From Streptomyces verrucosisporus (lineage in GTDB: Bacteria; Actinomycetota; Actinomycetes; Streptomycetales; Streptomycetaceae): 64,000 nucleotides of DNA. Shown piece by piece: positions 46,926 through 54,436 of this stretch. The position numbers were made by a program, and so were the translations under genes. Under the pieces are notes generated by a model. The model saw only the letters and a list, made by a program, of their open reading frames with translations. It did no database searches and was not told where the DNA came from. The stretch lies in NCBI RefSeq assembly GCF_017114865.1, contig NZ_JADEYH010000001.1, forward strand, positions 1 through 64,000, written 5' to 3'. Position 1 is the stretch's first letter. Each line of letters begins with the position of its first letter.

Positions 46926-47528
46926 ATGAACGACGTGGTCACCGGACGCGGATTCCGGCCGGCCCGGCGGCTGGTCGAACTCGCCAACGCCCTCCGCGCC
47001 GAACCGGAGTTGCCGCGGGAGGAGCTGGCCGGGTTGCTCGTCCGCCACGGTGAGCGGCCCGAGGACCTCACCGAGGAGGCGTTCCCGCCGGCCTGCGCGG
47101 CCGAACTGCGCTCCGCCGTCGCCCGTATGACGGCCGTACTGGCCGAGACCGACACCGGCCGGGCCGCCCGCGCGCTCAACGGGATCCTCGCCGAGTGCGG
47201 TGCCCGCCCCCGCCTGACCGACCACGGCGGGCGCCACCCCTGGCACCTCCACGTCGACCGGGACGAGGACGCGGGCTGGGCCGACTGGTTCCTGGCCGCG
47301 AGCGCCCTGGCCCTGGCGCAGATCCTCACCGAGTACGGCCGCGCCGCCTGGGGCGAGTGCGCCGCCCCCGGCTGCTCCGCCTTCTACCTGGACACCGGCC
47401 CCGGCAGCGCCCGCCGCTACTGCTCGGCCACCTGCGCCTCCCGCGCCCGCGTCGCGGCCCACCGCCGCCGCCGGAGGGAGGACGGCAGGGGCGACCCGCC
47501 CGGCCGGATGGGCGGGCGGGCGGTGTGA
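46926..47528 (+). CDS. CGNR zinc-finger domain protein (putative regulator)
   Basis: A 200-residue protein of the ABATE/CGNR type. The N-terminal helical domain (ARRLVELANALRAEPEL) is followed by a C-terminal zinc finger: CAAPGCSAFYLD and RRYCSATCASRARVAAHRRR. The four Cys are kept, but the eponymous CGNR is CASR here. Such proteins are treated as stress-related transcription regulators. ATG 46926 lies 5 bp after GGGGAGAG. Divergent from an MFS exporter. Confidence 0.82.
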   Translation: MNDVVTGRGFRPARRLVELANALRAEPELPREELAGLLVRHGERPEDLTEEAFPPACAAELRSAVARMTAVLAETDTGRAARALNGILAECGARPRLTDHGGRHPWHLHVDRDEDAGWADWFLAASALALAQILTEYGRAAWGECAAPGCSAFYLDTGPGSARRYCSATCASRARVAAHRRRRREDGRGDPPGRMGGRAV

Positions 47529-47661
47529 GGTGAAGTGGAGGAGTCGGCCGCCTTCCGAGTCGACCGGTCCTTGACCTTTGGGGGTTGCCTTGTGTCAGTT
47601 TCGCCGATCTGATCACTCGATCGGGTGGCTGTCGCCAGTGCGGCGGAGGCTGACGGAAGGC

Positions 47662-47689
47662 ATCGGGTTTAGTGATTGCTAAACTCGAT
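47662..47689. promoter_or_regulatory. Toxin-antitoxin operator palindrome
   Basis: ATCGGGTTTAG-TGATTG-CTAAACTCGAT: arms match at 10 of 11 positions. The right end overlaps the toxin ATG. Such TTTAG-N6-CTAAA palindromes are typical autoregulatory sites of XRE antitoxins of HigBA-like pairs. Confidence 0.65.
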
Positions 47690-48040
47690 GAAAGGGTGCA
47701 GACCGGAAGACCGGTGGGATGTATACCTGACCGGCGAGGTGGATCAATGGCTTCACGAGCTCGAGAAAGTTGACTCCGAGTCGTATGCGCTGGTCAACCA
47801 GGCCATCTGAGCCCTGGCGTGCAGCGGTCCGGCTGAAGGGCGCCCTCTCGTCGATCGGGTCAAAGGGTCGGTGCCGCAAACCTCAAGGAGTTGAGGCCGG
47901 GATCGGCAGGGCGCGGCGAGGTGCGCATCCTGTTCATGTCCGATCCATGGCGTTCGTCGGTTCTGCTGGCCGCGGGCGACAAAGCCGGCAACTGGAGCAC
48001 TTGGTACCGCGAAGCGATTCTCCGAGCGGAACGGTTGTAG
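47688..48040 (+). pseudogene. RelE/HigB-type toxin, inactivated
   Basis: The reading starts MKGCRPEDRWDVYLTGEV, continues WLHELEKVDSESYALVNQAI and hits TGA at 47808-47810. It resumes in frame as ALACSGPAEGRPLVDRVKGS, then needs a one-base shift near 47879 to give NLKELRPGSAGRGEVRIL, DPWRSSVLLAAGDKAGNWS and an end at 48040. Together this is a complete phage-derived Gp49/HigB-type mRNA interferase (about 117 residues). With a nonsense codon and a frameshift it cannot be made. The antitoxin follows 38 bp downstream and is intact. Confidence 0.75.
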
Positions 48041-48078
48041 GCGGTCTGTCCGGCTGAGCGCGAGGAGGAGATGGGGCA

Positions 48079-48402
48079 GTGAACGGTTTCGTCAAGTGGT
48101 CGGAGAGCGGGCATCGTCAGCGTGCGGAGGAACTGGCCGGGGGGAAGGCGGAGTTCGAGGAGGGTGCGCGCCGTCTGCTGGCCGAGGCGAGAGCCTGGAG
48201 GCTGGTCGAGATGAGGCGGGAGCGCGGCTTCACCCAGACCGAGGTGGCCGCGCGGATGGGGATCAGCAAGGGGCGTGTCTCGCAAATCGAAAGCGGTCAA
48301 GTATCGGGGAGTGAGGTTATCGCGCGATATGTCCAGGCGCTCGGTGGCAGCCTCATGATGGTCGCCGTCTTCGACGACGGGGACCTGCGCAAGGTGGGCT
48401 GA
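48079..48402 (+). CDS. XRE-family antitoxin
   Basis: A 107-residue HTH protein. The XRE helix-turn-helix is at residues 43-97: MRRERGFTQTEVAARMGISK and SQIESGQVSGSEVIARYVQA. The N-terminal GHRQRAEELAGG helix is the probable toxin-neutralising part. It is the normal partner of the HigB-like toxin just upstream, which is a pseudogene here, so it now can act only as a solitary repressor on the palindrome at 47662. GTG start after GAGGAGGAGATGGGGCA. Confidence 0.88.
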   Translation: MNGFVKWSESGHRQRAEELAGGKAEFEEGARRLLAEARAWRLVEMRRERGFTQTEVAARMGISKGRVSQIESGQVSGSEVIARYVQALGGSLMMVAVFDDGDLRKVG

Positions 48403-48656
48403 GCCCGTTCGCTCGTTCGCACGGAGGGACTCGGCGGAATCCGTGGAGGAAGCCACCCCGGGGGAGCCGCCGAAGGCCCGCAGCCGCCTCCAGCGGGCCC
48501 GGCGGCGGACGACCCCGCCGGGCCGGGGGTTGCTCCCCTGGCCGCTCCCGGCCGGTCTCTTCAGGCGGTCGCGTACGGGGTCGGGGTGGGCAGGCCCCGC
48601 TGGCGTCCCTGAGCGCTCCGGGCGTACGTTTCCCGCAGGGAGAGGGGGCGGACGGT
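48403..48656. other. Intergenic region after the antitoxin gene
   Basis: About 250 bp of GC-rich sequence; with the following remnant it makes a 409-bp gap before the pirin gene. No terminator, promoter or gene could be supported. Confidence 0.35.
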
Positions 48657-48760
48657 ATGGACCGGAGCATCCGCGCTGTGGAGGACGTACTGAGGCTGCT
48701 GAACGGGCTGTTCGCCCCGGGGCCGACCGCTGGACGGCGCTGTTCCGACGGGAGGCGTGA
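48657..48760 (+). pseudogene. Possible methyltransferase N-terminal remnant
   Basis: ATG 48657 reads SIRAVEDVLRLLNGLFAPG; adding one base in the GGGG run at 48719-48722 continues ADRWTALFRREA and stops. VEDVLRLLDGLFxPEADRW is the usual beginning of a class of actinobacterial SAM-dependent methyltransferases, but here nothing follows. GGGAGAGGGGG precedes the ATG. Weak call: a truncated gene or a short unrelated ORF. Confidence 0.35.
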
Positions 48761-48811
48761 GGGAGTACGGCCGTCGTGTGGGATGTCGGCCCGTCCGCGT
48801 ACGGTGGAGGA

Positions 48812-49486
48812 ATGCTGCACATATGGCGCGATGCGGACCGTTATCGGGGCGGGGACCCGGCGGCCGGCATCGAGACACGGCATGCCTTCTCCTTCTCCGG
48901 CTTCTACGAACCGTCCAACACGCGCTTCGGGCTGCTGGTCGCCTGCAACGAGGAGCGGCTCGCGCCGGGCGCGGGCTTCGCCGAGCACCCGCACGCGGAC
49001 GTGGAGATCGTCTCGTGGGTGGTCGAGGGCGAGCTGACGCACGAGGACTCGGCCGGCCGCCGCGTTACCGTGCGGCCCGGGGACGTGCAGCGGCTGAGCG
49101 CCGGCCGCGGCATCCGGCACGTGGAGCGCAACGCCGGGAGCGAGCCGCTGCGGTTCGTGCAGATGTGGCTGGTGCCGGGGGTGTTCGGGGGCGAGGCGGA
49201 GTACGAGGTCGTGCGCGGTATAGCCGACGGCACCCCCTACGCCCTGGCCCGCGCCGACGCGGTGCTGCACGTGCGGCGGCTGGGCGCGGGGGAGCGCACG
49301 GCGGTGCCGGACGCCCCGTGGGTGTACGTGCACGTGGTGCGCGGCGGGCTGAGCCTGGGCGGTGAGTCGCTGGAGGCGGGCGACGCGGCGCGGATCGGGG
49401 GAGCGCAGGGGCTGGAGGCGTCCGGAGGCGGGGCCGGGGCCGAGGCGCTGGTCTGGGAGATGCACTCCGAGCCGTCCTACGGCTGA
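48812..49486 (+). CDS. Pirin family protein
   Basis: A 224-residue bicupin. Metal ligands His59 and His61 lie in EHPHADVEIVSWVVEGELTH, with the second pair (His, Glu) in GRGIRHVERN, as in human pirin and YhhW. Bacterial members are either quercetin dioxygenase-like or redox-sensing. ATG 48812 follows GTGGAGGA. Its last 10 bp overlap the end of the convergent MmpS-like gene. Confidence 0.9.
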   Translation: MLHIWRDADRYRGGDPAAGIETRHAFSFSGFYEPSNTRFGLLVACNEERLAPGAGFAEHPHADVEIVSWVVEGELTHEDSAGRRVTVRPGDVQRLSAGRGIRHVERNAGSEPLRFVQMWLVPGVFGGEAEYEVVRGIADGTPYALARADAVLHVRRLGAGERTAVPDAPWVYVHVVRGGLSLGGESLEAGDAARIGGAQGLEASGGGAGAEALVWEMHSEPSYG

Positions 49487-50114
49487 GACCGCCTCTCCAC
49501 GACGGGCTCCGGGGCGGACTCCGGTGCCGGGAGGGCGCCGGAGCAGGTGGCGCGCCCGTAGGAGCCGAAGGCGGTGGCGCGCTGGACGTGCCTGCCGCGG
49601 ATGGCGAGGGTGCAGCTGGCCTCGCCGCCCTCCTCGCCGAGGAGGATGCTGACGGTGGGCTCCTTGCCCTGGGGCACCTCCACGGTCCTCTTCCACGGCA
49701 GTGTCACGTCCGAGGCGATGGTGGCCTTCCCGACCTCGCTGCGGGCGAGGTAGGTGATGTGGGCCTTGCCCTCCCCCCCCGCACCTCGTAGGTGACCTCG
49801 GCGGTGGGGAGGGCTCGCTCCCCGAGCTCGTCCCCGGTGTTCAGGACGCCGTAGCCGACGAGGCCGGCGCAGGCGAGTACCAGGGCGGCGGCGACGGCCG
49901 CCACGCGCCGGTCCACGCCCTGTTCGGACGTTCCCTTTCCCTTTCCGGTTTCGCCGTCGGTGGAATCGGTGGAACCGGCGAAATCCACAGGGACGGTTTC
50001 CGGGTCACCCGGCACCGGATCGTCCGGGCGGTCGGCCGATTCGTCCGTCTGCGTCTGCGCGAGTTCCTTTTCCTCGTCGGGTGTGTCCGGGGGCCCGGAC
50101 ATGTCCTTGCTCAT
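49477..50114 (-). pseudogene. MmpS-like single-TM protein, frameshifted in a G8 tract
   Basis: Frame 1 starts MSKDMSGPPDTPDEEKELAQ: an acidic cytoplasmic N-terminus (about 70 residues), one helix (RRVAAVAAALVLACAGLVGY), and ALPTAEVTYEVRGG. At 49772-49779 the coding strand has eight G; nine would continue EGKAHITYLARSEVG, then VTLPWKRTVEVPQGKEP and a Cys-containing end (ASCTLAIRG, RATCSG) that fits the MmpS/transport-accessory beta domain. The 638-bp span is one base short of 213 codons. So this is one membrane-anchored protein with a single missing G: sequencing error, pseudogene or slipped-strand switch. Confidence 0.72.
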
Positions 50115-50345
50115 GACGATCCCTTTCCGAGAACGCGGACATGTGAACACGGCGTTCTACACCATGCGCGCGCCCCGTGGCCAGCGAAGGAAAAAAAGCA
50201 TCCCAATCCATCCCATCGATCCGTCGTGATCTGCGGCGATGAGGCGGCGAACCGGTGAAGTGCCCGTTATTTCCACACGCTTGGCGGGGGTCGGAAACAC
50301 GCGTAGAACCCTCCGTCGGCTGCGAGAGCCGTCGTGACCGGCGGG

Positions 50346-50410
50346 CGACGCATTCCTTGGCGAAACCCCTCTTCAGGGGTTCCTTCTGGGGGTGCGTCGT
50401 CCAGCCCCCA
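50346..50410 (+). ncRNA. Candidate pseudoknotted leader RNA
   Basis: Three pairings fit together: CGACGCA (50346-50352) with TGCGTCG (50393-50399); inner hairpin AACCCCT-CTTC-AGGGGTT; and TGGGGG (50387-50392) with CCCCCA (50405-50410). The first and third interleave, giving a pseudoknot. It lies about 140-200 nt before the secreted-protein ATG and is followed by a terminator-like hairpin, the layout of a riboswitch. I do not recognise the family. Confidence 0.35.
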
Positions 50411-50450
50411 CGCCGTAACGCCGATTTCACGGCCATGTTCCGTCCGTAGG

Positions 50451-50471
50451 CCGCCCCGTTTCCCGGGGCGG
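50451..50471 (+). terminator. Hairpin between leader RNA and secreted-protein gene
   Basis: Perfect 8-bp stem CCGCCCCG / CGGGGCGG with loop TTTCC, followed by TTGCTT. It could be the expression platform of the structured leader or an ordinary attenuator. Confidence 0.4.
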
Positions 50472-50550
50472 TTGCTTCGGCCTGCCCGCATTCCGCGCGT
50501 ACGCAAGCGCGGGGGAGACGCGGGACCGGCCGGGAAAGGAATTCGGCAAG

Positions 50551-51344
50551 ATGAGAAAGCGGTACCGAAGACTGCTTTCCGGACTCGTCGTGTCGGCCGT
50601 CATGGGCACCCTGCTGCCGCAGGTGGCGTACGCGGCCCCGGCGTCCGAAGAGGGCGACGACGGCGGCAAGGGCATCGTCGACACCGTCGCTGACTGGTTC
50701 TCCGGCGACGAGGACGACGGCGAGGCGGCCCCGCCCGCCGACGGCAGGGCGGCGCTGCCCAGCCGCGAGAAGCTGCCCAGGGGGAAGAAGGCACCGACGG
50801 CGAGGTGAAGGGCTATCAGGTCGCCGCCGCCGATCAGGAGTCGCTGACGCCGAAGGCGGACCGGGACGAGTGCCGGCCGCTGGCCGACCTGACCGCCTAC
50901 GGCACCGGACGTACGCCCCGAGCGCGGGCGTTCGCCGCCCAGGGGTTCGCCGGGACGGGGCAGGAGACGGCCGGGCGGATCGTGACGGTGTCGCTGCTGT
51001 CCTACGACGGCGATGGCGCGGCCCGGACGGTGGAGGGCGTGCGGTCGGCGATCGAGGCGTGCGGCGCCGGGTTCACCACCTCGGGCAACAACGGCGGGGA
51101 GACGGTCCGCTACACGGCCGTGGAGGAGATCGAGGCGCCCGGGAGCGGTGACGAGGCGGTCGCGGTACGGCTGGTGGGCGAGGCGGAGGGCGCCGAGGTG
51201 CCGATGCACTTCGCGGTGGTGCGCTCCGGGGCGTCGCTGGCGCAGTTCATGAGCCTGAACGTCAAGTCGCCGTCGGGCGCTTCGGTGCCGCAGGACATCG
51301 TCACCGCGCAGGTGGGCAAGCTCGCCGGGGCCGCGGCCGACTGA
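50551..51344 (+). pseudogene. Secreted protein with PknH-sensor-like domain, frameshifted
   Basis: Frame 1 gives a signal peptide (MRKRYRRLLSGLVVSAVMGT, cleavage near AYA-AP) and an acidic linker up to REKLPRG, then ends at 50808. One more G in the GGGGG run at 50770-50774 would continue EEGTDGEVKGYQVAAADQES into the second frame, whose 180 residues (DECRPLADLTAYG, RIVTVSLLSYDGDGAARTVE, FAVVRSGASLAQFMSL) match a common Streptomyces extracytoplasmic lipoprotein/sensor-like domain. Span plus one base equals 265 codons. The two frames overlap as GTGA, so coupled translation of two proteins is a less likely alternative. Confidence 0.7.
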
Positions 51345-51456
51345 GCGAGCGGTGAGTACGGGACCGGCCGCCCCGGTGTACGGGGCGGCCGGTCCTGTTC
51401 CCGGTTCCGGTCTCGATTCCGGTTCCGACTCCGGTGCCGCTCGGTCGCGGGGTGGG

Positions 51457-53004
51457 TCAGGAGGACGCGGCGGCCTTGGTGCGGATGGCCGGGAGCTGGG
51501 AGTAGAGGTTCGCTCCCGGGCACAGGGTCGCGTAGCCGTCGCGGTGGCCGGAGATCCGGTACAGCGTCGCCCGCTCGCCGTTCTTCCAGACGCCGGTGTC
51601 GGCGGCCGCGGTGAGCGTCACCCTGCCGGCCGGGTCGGCGCCGTACAGGCCGAGCTTCCAGCCGGAGATCCGGGCGATGGCGTCCAGTGCGGCCTGGGTG
51701 GGCCGGCCGCCGTCCTCGTAGTTGCCGAGCAGGGAGACGCCCGCGGAGTTGCCGTTGAAGCCGTAGGTGTGGGCGCCCCGGACCGCCTTGTCGACGCCTC
51801 CCGCGCGGCCTTCGAAGATCGTGCCGCACTTGTCGACGAAGAAGTTGTAGCCGATGTCGTTCCAGCCGTTGGTCTTCACGTGGTAGGTGAGGATGCCCCG
51901 GATGATGGAGGCCGACTGGGTGCAGGTGTAGCTGTTCGTGCCGGCGGTGTGGTGGACGAAGACGGCGTCCACCCGGCTCATGTAGGAGGGCGGGTCCTCC
52001 ACCAGCGACTCGTCGGCGCCCCACTGGGCGCGGCTGACGATCCGCGGCGTCTGCGTCTCGGACGGTGAGGGGGCCGGGGCGGTGGTGGACGGCTCACCGG
52101 TGGGTTCGGTGCTGGGGTCGGCGGACGGTTCGCCGGTGGGTTCGGTGGAGGGCTCCGGTGTCGGTTCGCCGGTCGGCTCTCCGGTGGGTTCGGTGGAGGG
52201 GTCGGCGGACGGTTCGCCGGTGGGTTCGGTGGAGGGCTCCGGTGTCGGTTCGCCGGTCGGCTCTCCGGTGGGTTCGGTGGAGGGTTCCGGGCTCGGCTCC
52301 CCGGTGGGAGCCTCTGTGGTGGGCTGCTGCGACGGCTCCTGGCCGGGCTCGGGCTCCTCCGTGGCGGAGGTGGAGGGGGACGGCTCCGTGGAGGGTTCGC
52401 CCTGGCTGGGCTCCGGCGTCGGCTCCGTGGTGGGCTGCTGCGACGGCTCCTGCGATTTCCCGCCTCCGTTCATGTCGCCGACCTTGCGCCAGCCGTCGCC
52501 GATGTCCTCGCCCAGCACGCCGGGGTCGATCATCACCAGGCTTAACCCGCCGGGCAGTTCGGCCGACTCCCCGCCTTCCGCCAGGACCCGTGCCTCGACC
52601 CCGTCGGACTTGCCGACCCACAGGGGCTCGGAGGCCCCGCGCACTCCGCTGTCCCTGCCCTCGTCGGTCTCCGGCGGCCGTATGTCGAGGTCGAGGTCCT
52701 GCCACCGCGTCCACTGCCCGCTCTGCGCGCTGCGGGTGCGTATCTGGGCGGTGCCGTCGAGTTCGGCCTCCGGGTCCTCCCAGGAGACACCGAGCATGGA
52801 GAAGGGCCGGGTGTCCTTGCGCGGCACCGAGCGCTCCCCCGGGGCACCGCCCTGGAACGTCTCGGTGTACGCGGCCACGGGCCGCATCCTCTCGCTGCGG
52901 GCCTGCTCGTCCGAGGTGTCCGAGGAGGTGGCGACGGCAACCGTCGTCACCACCGACCCCCCGAGCACGACGGAGCCGACCGCCAGCCAGGTCCGACGCT
53001 TCAT
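51457..53004 (-). CDS. Secreted PGRP-type N-acetylmuramoyl-L-alanine amidase, TTA codon
   Basis: A 515-residue secreted protein: signal peptide ([20 protein letters not shown]), an N-terminal region (about 35-190), a Pro/Glu/Thr linker (about 195-335) and a PGRP/amidase_2 domain (about 345-515). Zinc-ligand motifs are VFVHHTAG and [32 protein letters not shown] and [10 protein letters not shown] are conserved. It should cut the lactyl-Ala bond in peptidoglycan. A TTA Leu codon at 52543-52545 makes it dependent on the bldA tRNA, i.e. tied to development. The linker contains an 84-bp tandem duplication. Confidence 0.93.
   Translation of the reverse strand: MKRRTWLAVGSVVLGGSVVTTVAVATSSDTSDEQARSERMRPVAAYTETFQGGAPGERSVPRKDTRPFSMLGVSWEDPEAELDGTAQIRTRSAQSGQWTRWQDLDLDIRPPETDEGRDSGVRGASEPLWVGKSDGVEARVLAEGGESAELPGGLSLVMIDPGVLGEDIGDGWRKVGDMNGGGKSQEPSQQPTTEPTPEPSQGEPSTEPSPSTSATEEPEPGQEPSQQPTTEAPTGEPSPEPSTEPTGEPTGEPTPEPSTEPTGEPSADPSTEPTGEPTGEPTPEPSTEPTGEPSADPSTEPTGEPSTTAPAPSPSETQTPRIVSRAQWGADESLVEDPPSYMSRVDAVFVHHTAGTNSYTCTQSASIIRGILTYHVKTNGWNDIGYNFFVDKCGTIFEGRAGGVDKAVRGAHTYGFNGNSAGVSLLGNYEDGGRPTQAALDAIARISGWKLGLYGADPAGRVTLTAAADTGVWKNGERATLYRISGHRDGYATLCPGANLYSQLPAIRTKAAASS
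52117..52284. repeat. Perfect 84-bp tandem duplication in the amidase linker
   Basis: Bases 52117-52200 are repeated exactly at 52201-52284, encoding 28 residues of the Glu-Pro-Thr-Gly linker. Degenerate copies flank it. The identity of the copies points to a recent duplication; copy number may vary between strains and keeps frame. Confidence 0.9.
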
Positions 53005-53883
53005 GTCCGCCGGCCTGCGGCCGCGGCCTCTGTTCGATCCCACGTGTTCCAAACCCCCTCTGGAAGATCCCGGTGCGTCCGGCGGCCGCCGCTCTGTCTC
53101 CGCCCCTTCGGCGGTCGGCGGGCTCGGGCCCCGACGCGGACAGCGGACGGAAGCGGCCGTACGAGCGGCACGGGCCGTGTGCGACGACTCGTCGTACGCG
53201 CCGGGCACTGTGGCCGCCGGCGGCTTCCGCCCTGATGGCCCGCGGCACGCCCCGCCGTTCCCGGGGCGCGATGACGAGCCCCGGCCCAGGGCGGTGGCAC
53301 CGCGACCGGTACGTACGGCGGATCGGAGTGCGGCCGGCCTTCCGTCCACTGTCGGACGGGCCGGTTATACCCCAGAGCATCACCATGCGTCATTCGTGAA
53401 AAGAAAAGCCCGAAAAGGGGCACGGTGGCGCGCAGGAACGGAGTGGGAGCGGGCGGCCACCGGTTCCGGTGCGGGCGGCGGCCGCCGCCCGCACCGGAAC
53501 CGATCCGTATGGGAAGCCCGTCGCCACCAGGGGTTCGTGGGATCCGGCGCCGGAACCGTGGTGGTGCCGACCGAGCGTGGACGAGGTTCCGCATGGCCGC
53601 CCGCAGCGCATGCGTCCCGCTACCGCCCGGGCTCCGGCGCAGATTGTGTACGGCTGAAGTTCACGCGGAATTCCCCTGGGCGCGGAGGCGGTACGGTTCC
53701 TCTCCCCGGCCCGGCTCCGGGAGCTTCGCTGACACCGCGTAAACGTGAGTACCGCCACACCGTGAGGGCGTGACCAGGCAGTATGCGGCGGCGCTTGGTG
53801 AGGGGGAGGGGATGGAACCCTCTCCCGGGCGGCGTCCGGCGTGCCGCCGCCCGCTGCCGAGCCGAACGCGAGGGGAGACGCTC
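53005..53883. other. Long divergent intergenic region
   Basis: 879 bp between the amidase and the hypothetical gene at 53884. It holds a 42-bp palindrome (listed), a hairpin at 53333-53363 (CCGTCC/GGACGG core), a minus-strand TATAAC at about 53363-53368 that could be the amidase -10 (leaving a leader of about 350 nt), and 8-bp arms GGCGGTAC/GTACCGCC at 53687 and 53749. No protein-coding gene is convincing. Confidence 0.4.
53461..53502. repeat. 42-bp perfect palindrome
   Basis: Bases 53461-53481 are the exact reverse complement of 53482-53502 (core GGGCGGCGGCCGCCGCCC), with no loop. It lies in the divergent region, not between convergent genes, so a simple terminator role is not obvious. Confidence 0.9.
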
Positions 53884-54339
53884 ATGGGTACGGAGACCAC
53901 GGCGAGACCCACGGCCGGAAGGATGCGCGGGCATGTGGCGCGGTTCGTCACGGACCTGACGTCGGGGAGGGCCGGGCACCGGCTGCCCCTGGACTACTCG
54001 GTGAACAGCCTGCGCATCGTGGACGCGGTGATCGAGGGCATGCGCCGCCAGGGTCCGGACCCCGCCGGACGTGTGGCGGAGGCCCTGTTCGGTCTGGGCG
54101 GGCACCTGGGGGAGGTGATGGTCCGGCAGGCCGGGGCGGTGTGGGTGGACCTCGACACCGGGCAGTGCGAGCGGTCCGGGCAGTCGGTGGGTGTGCGGAT
54201 GCCCGATGGGCGCGTGTGGAACCCGCTGGGCAGGGTGGCCAACCGCTTCGCGTACGGCTCGCAGGATTCGGTGCGGACGTTCTACCTGATGCTGCACGGC
54301 CGGCACCGCCCCGGTGAGGCCGGTTCCGACGCCGCCTGA
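53884..54339 (+). CDS. Hypothetical protein
   Basis: A 151-residue soluble protein with no recognised catalytic motif. GHRLPLDYSVNSLRIVDAVI and PDGRVWNPLGRVANRFAYG are the most structured parts and look conserved; the first suggests a two-helix segment and the second a substrate or partner loop. ATG 53884 has GGGGAG upstream and is preferred to an in-frame ATG 114 bp earlier whose extension is low-complexity. It converges on the SGNH hydrolase gene 97 bp away. Confidence 0.7.
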   Translation: MGTETTARPTAGRMRGHVARFVTDLTSGRAGHRLPLDYSVNSLRIVDAVIEGMRRQGPDPAGRVAEALFGLGGHLGEVMVRQAGAVWVDLDTGQCERSGQSVGVRMPDGRVWNPLGRVANRFAYGSQDSVRTFYLMLHGRHRPGEAGSDAA

Positions 54340-54436
54340 CGGCTTCGGCCCGTCCACGGCCATCGCGCGTGCGGTCGTGGACGGGCCGAAGGGCGGCGCG
54401 GGTGGCCGGCGCGGGTGGCCGGCGCGGACGGCCGGA

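Noticed and set aside
50551..51344. Two translationally coupled genes overlapping by GTGA
   Set aside because: The second frame lacks a signal or ribosome binding site, the first is a signal plus linker with no domain, and one added G fuses them into a normal secreted protein; coupling is kept only as an alternative.
53005..53368. ydaO-type cyclic di-AMP riboswitch before the amidase gene
   Set aside because: The long leader is suggestive because such riboswitches precede wall-lytic genes in Streptomyces, but I could not find the conserved core motifs.
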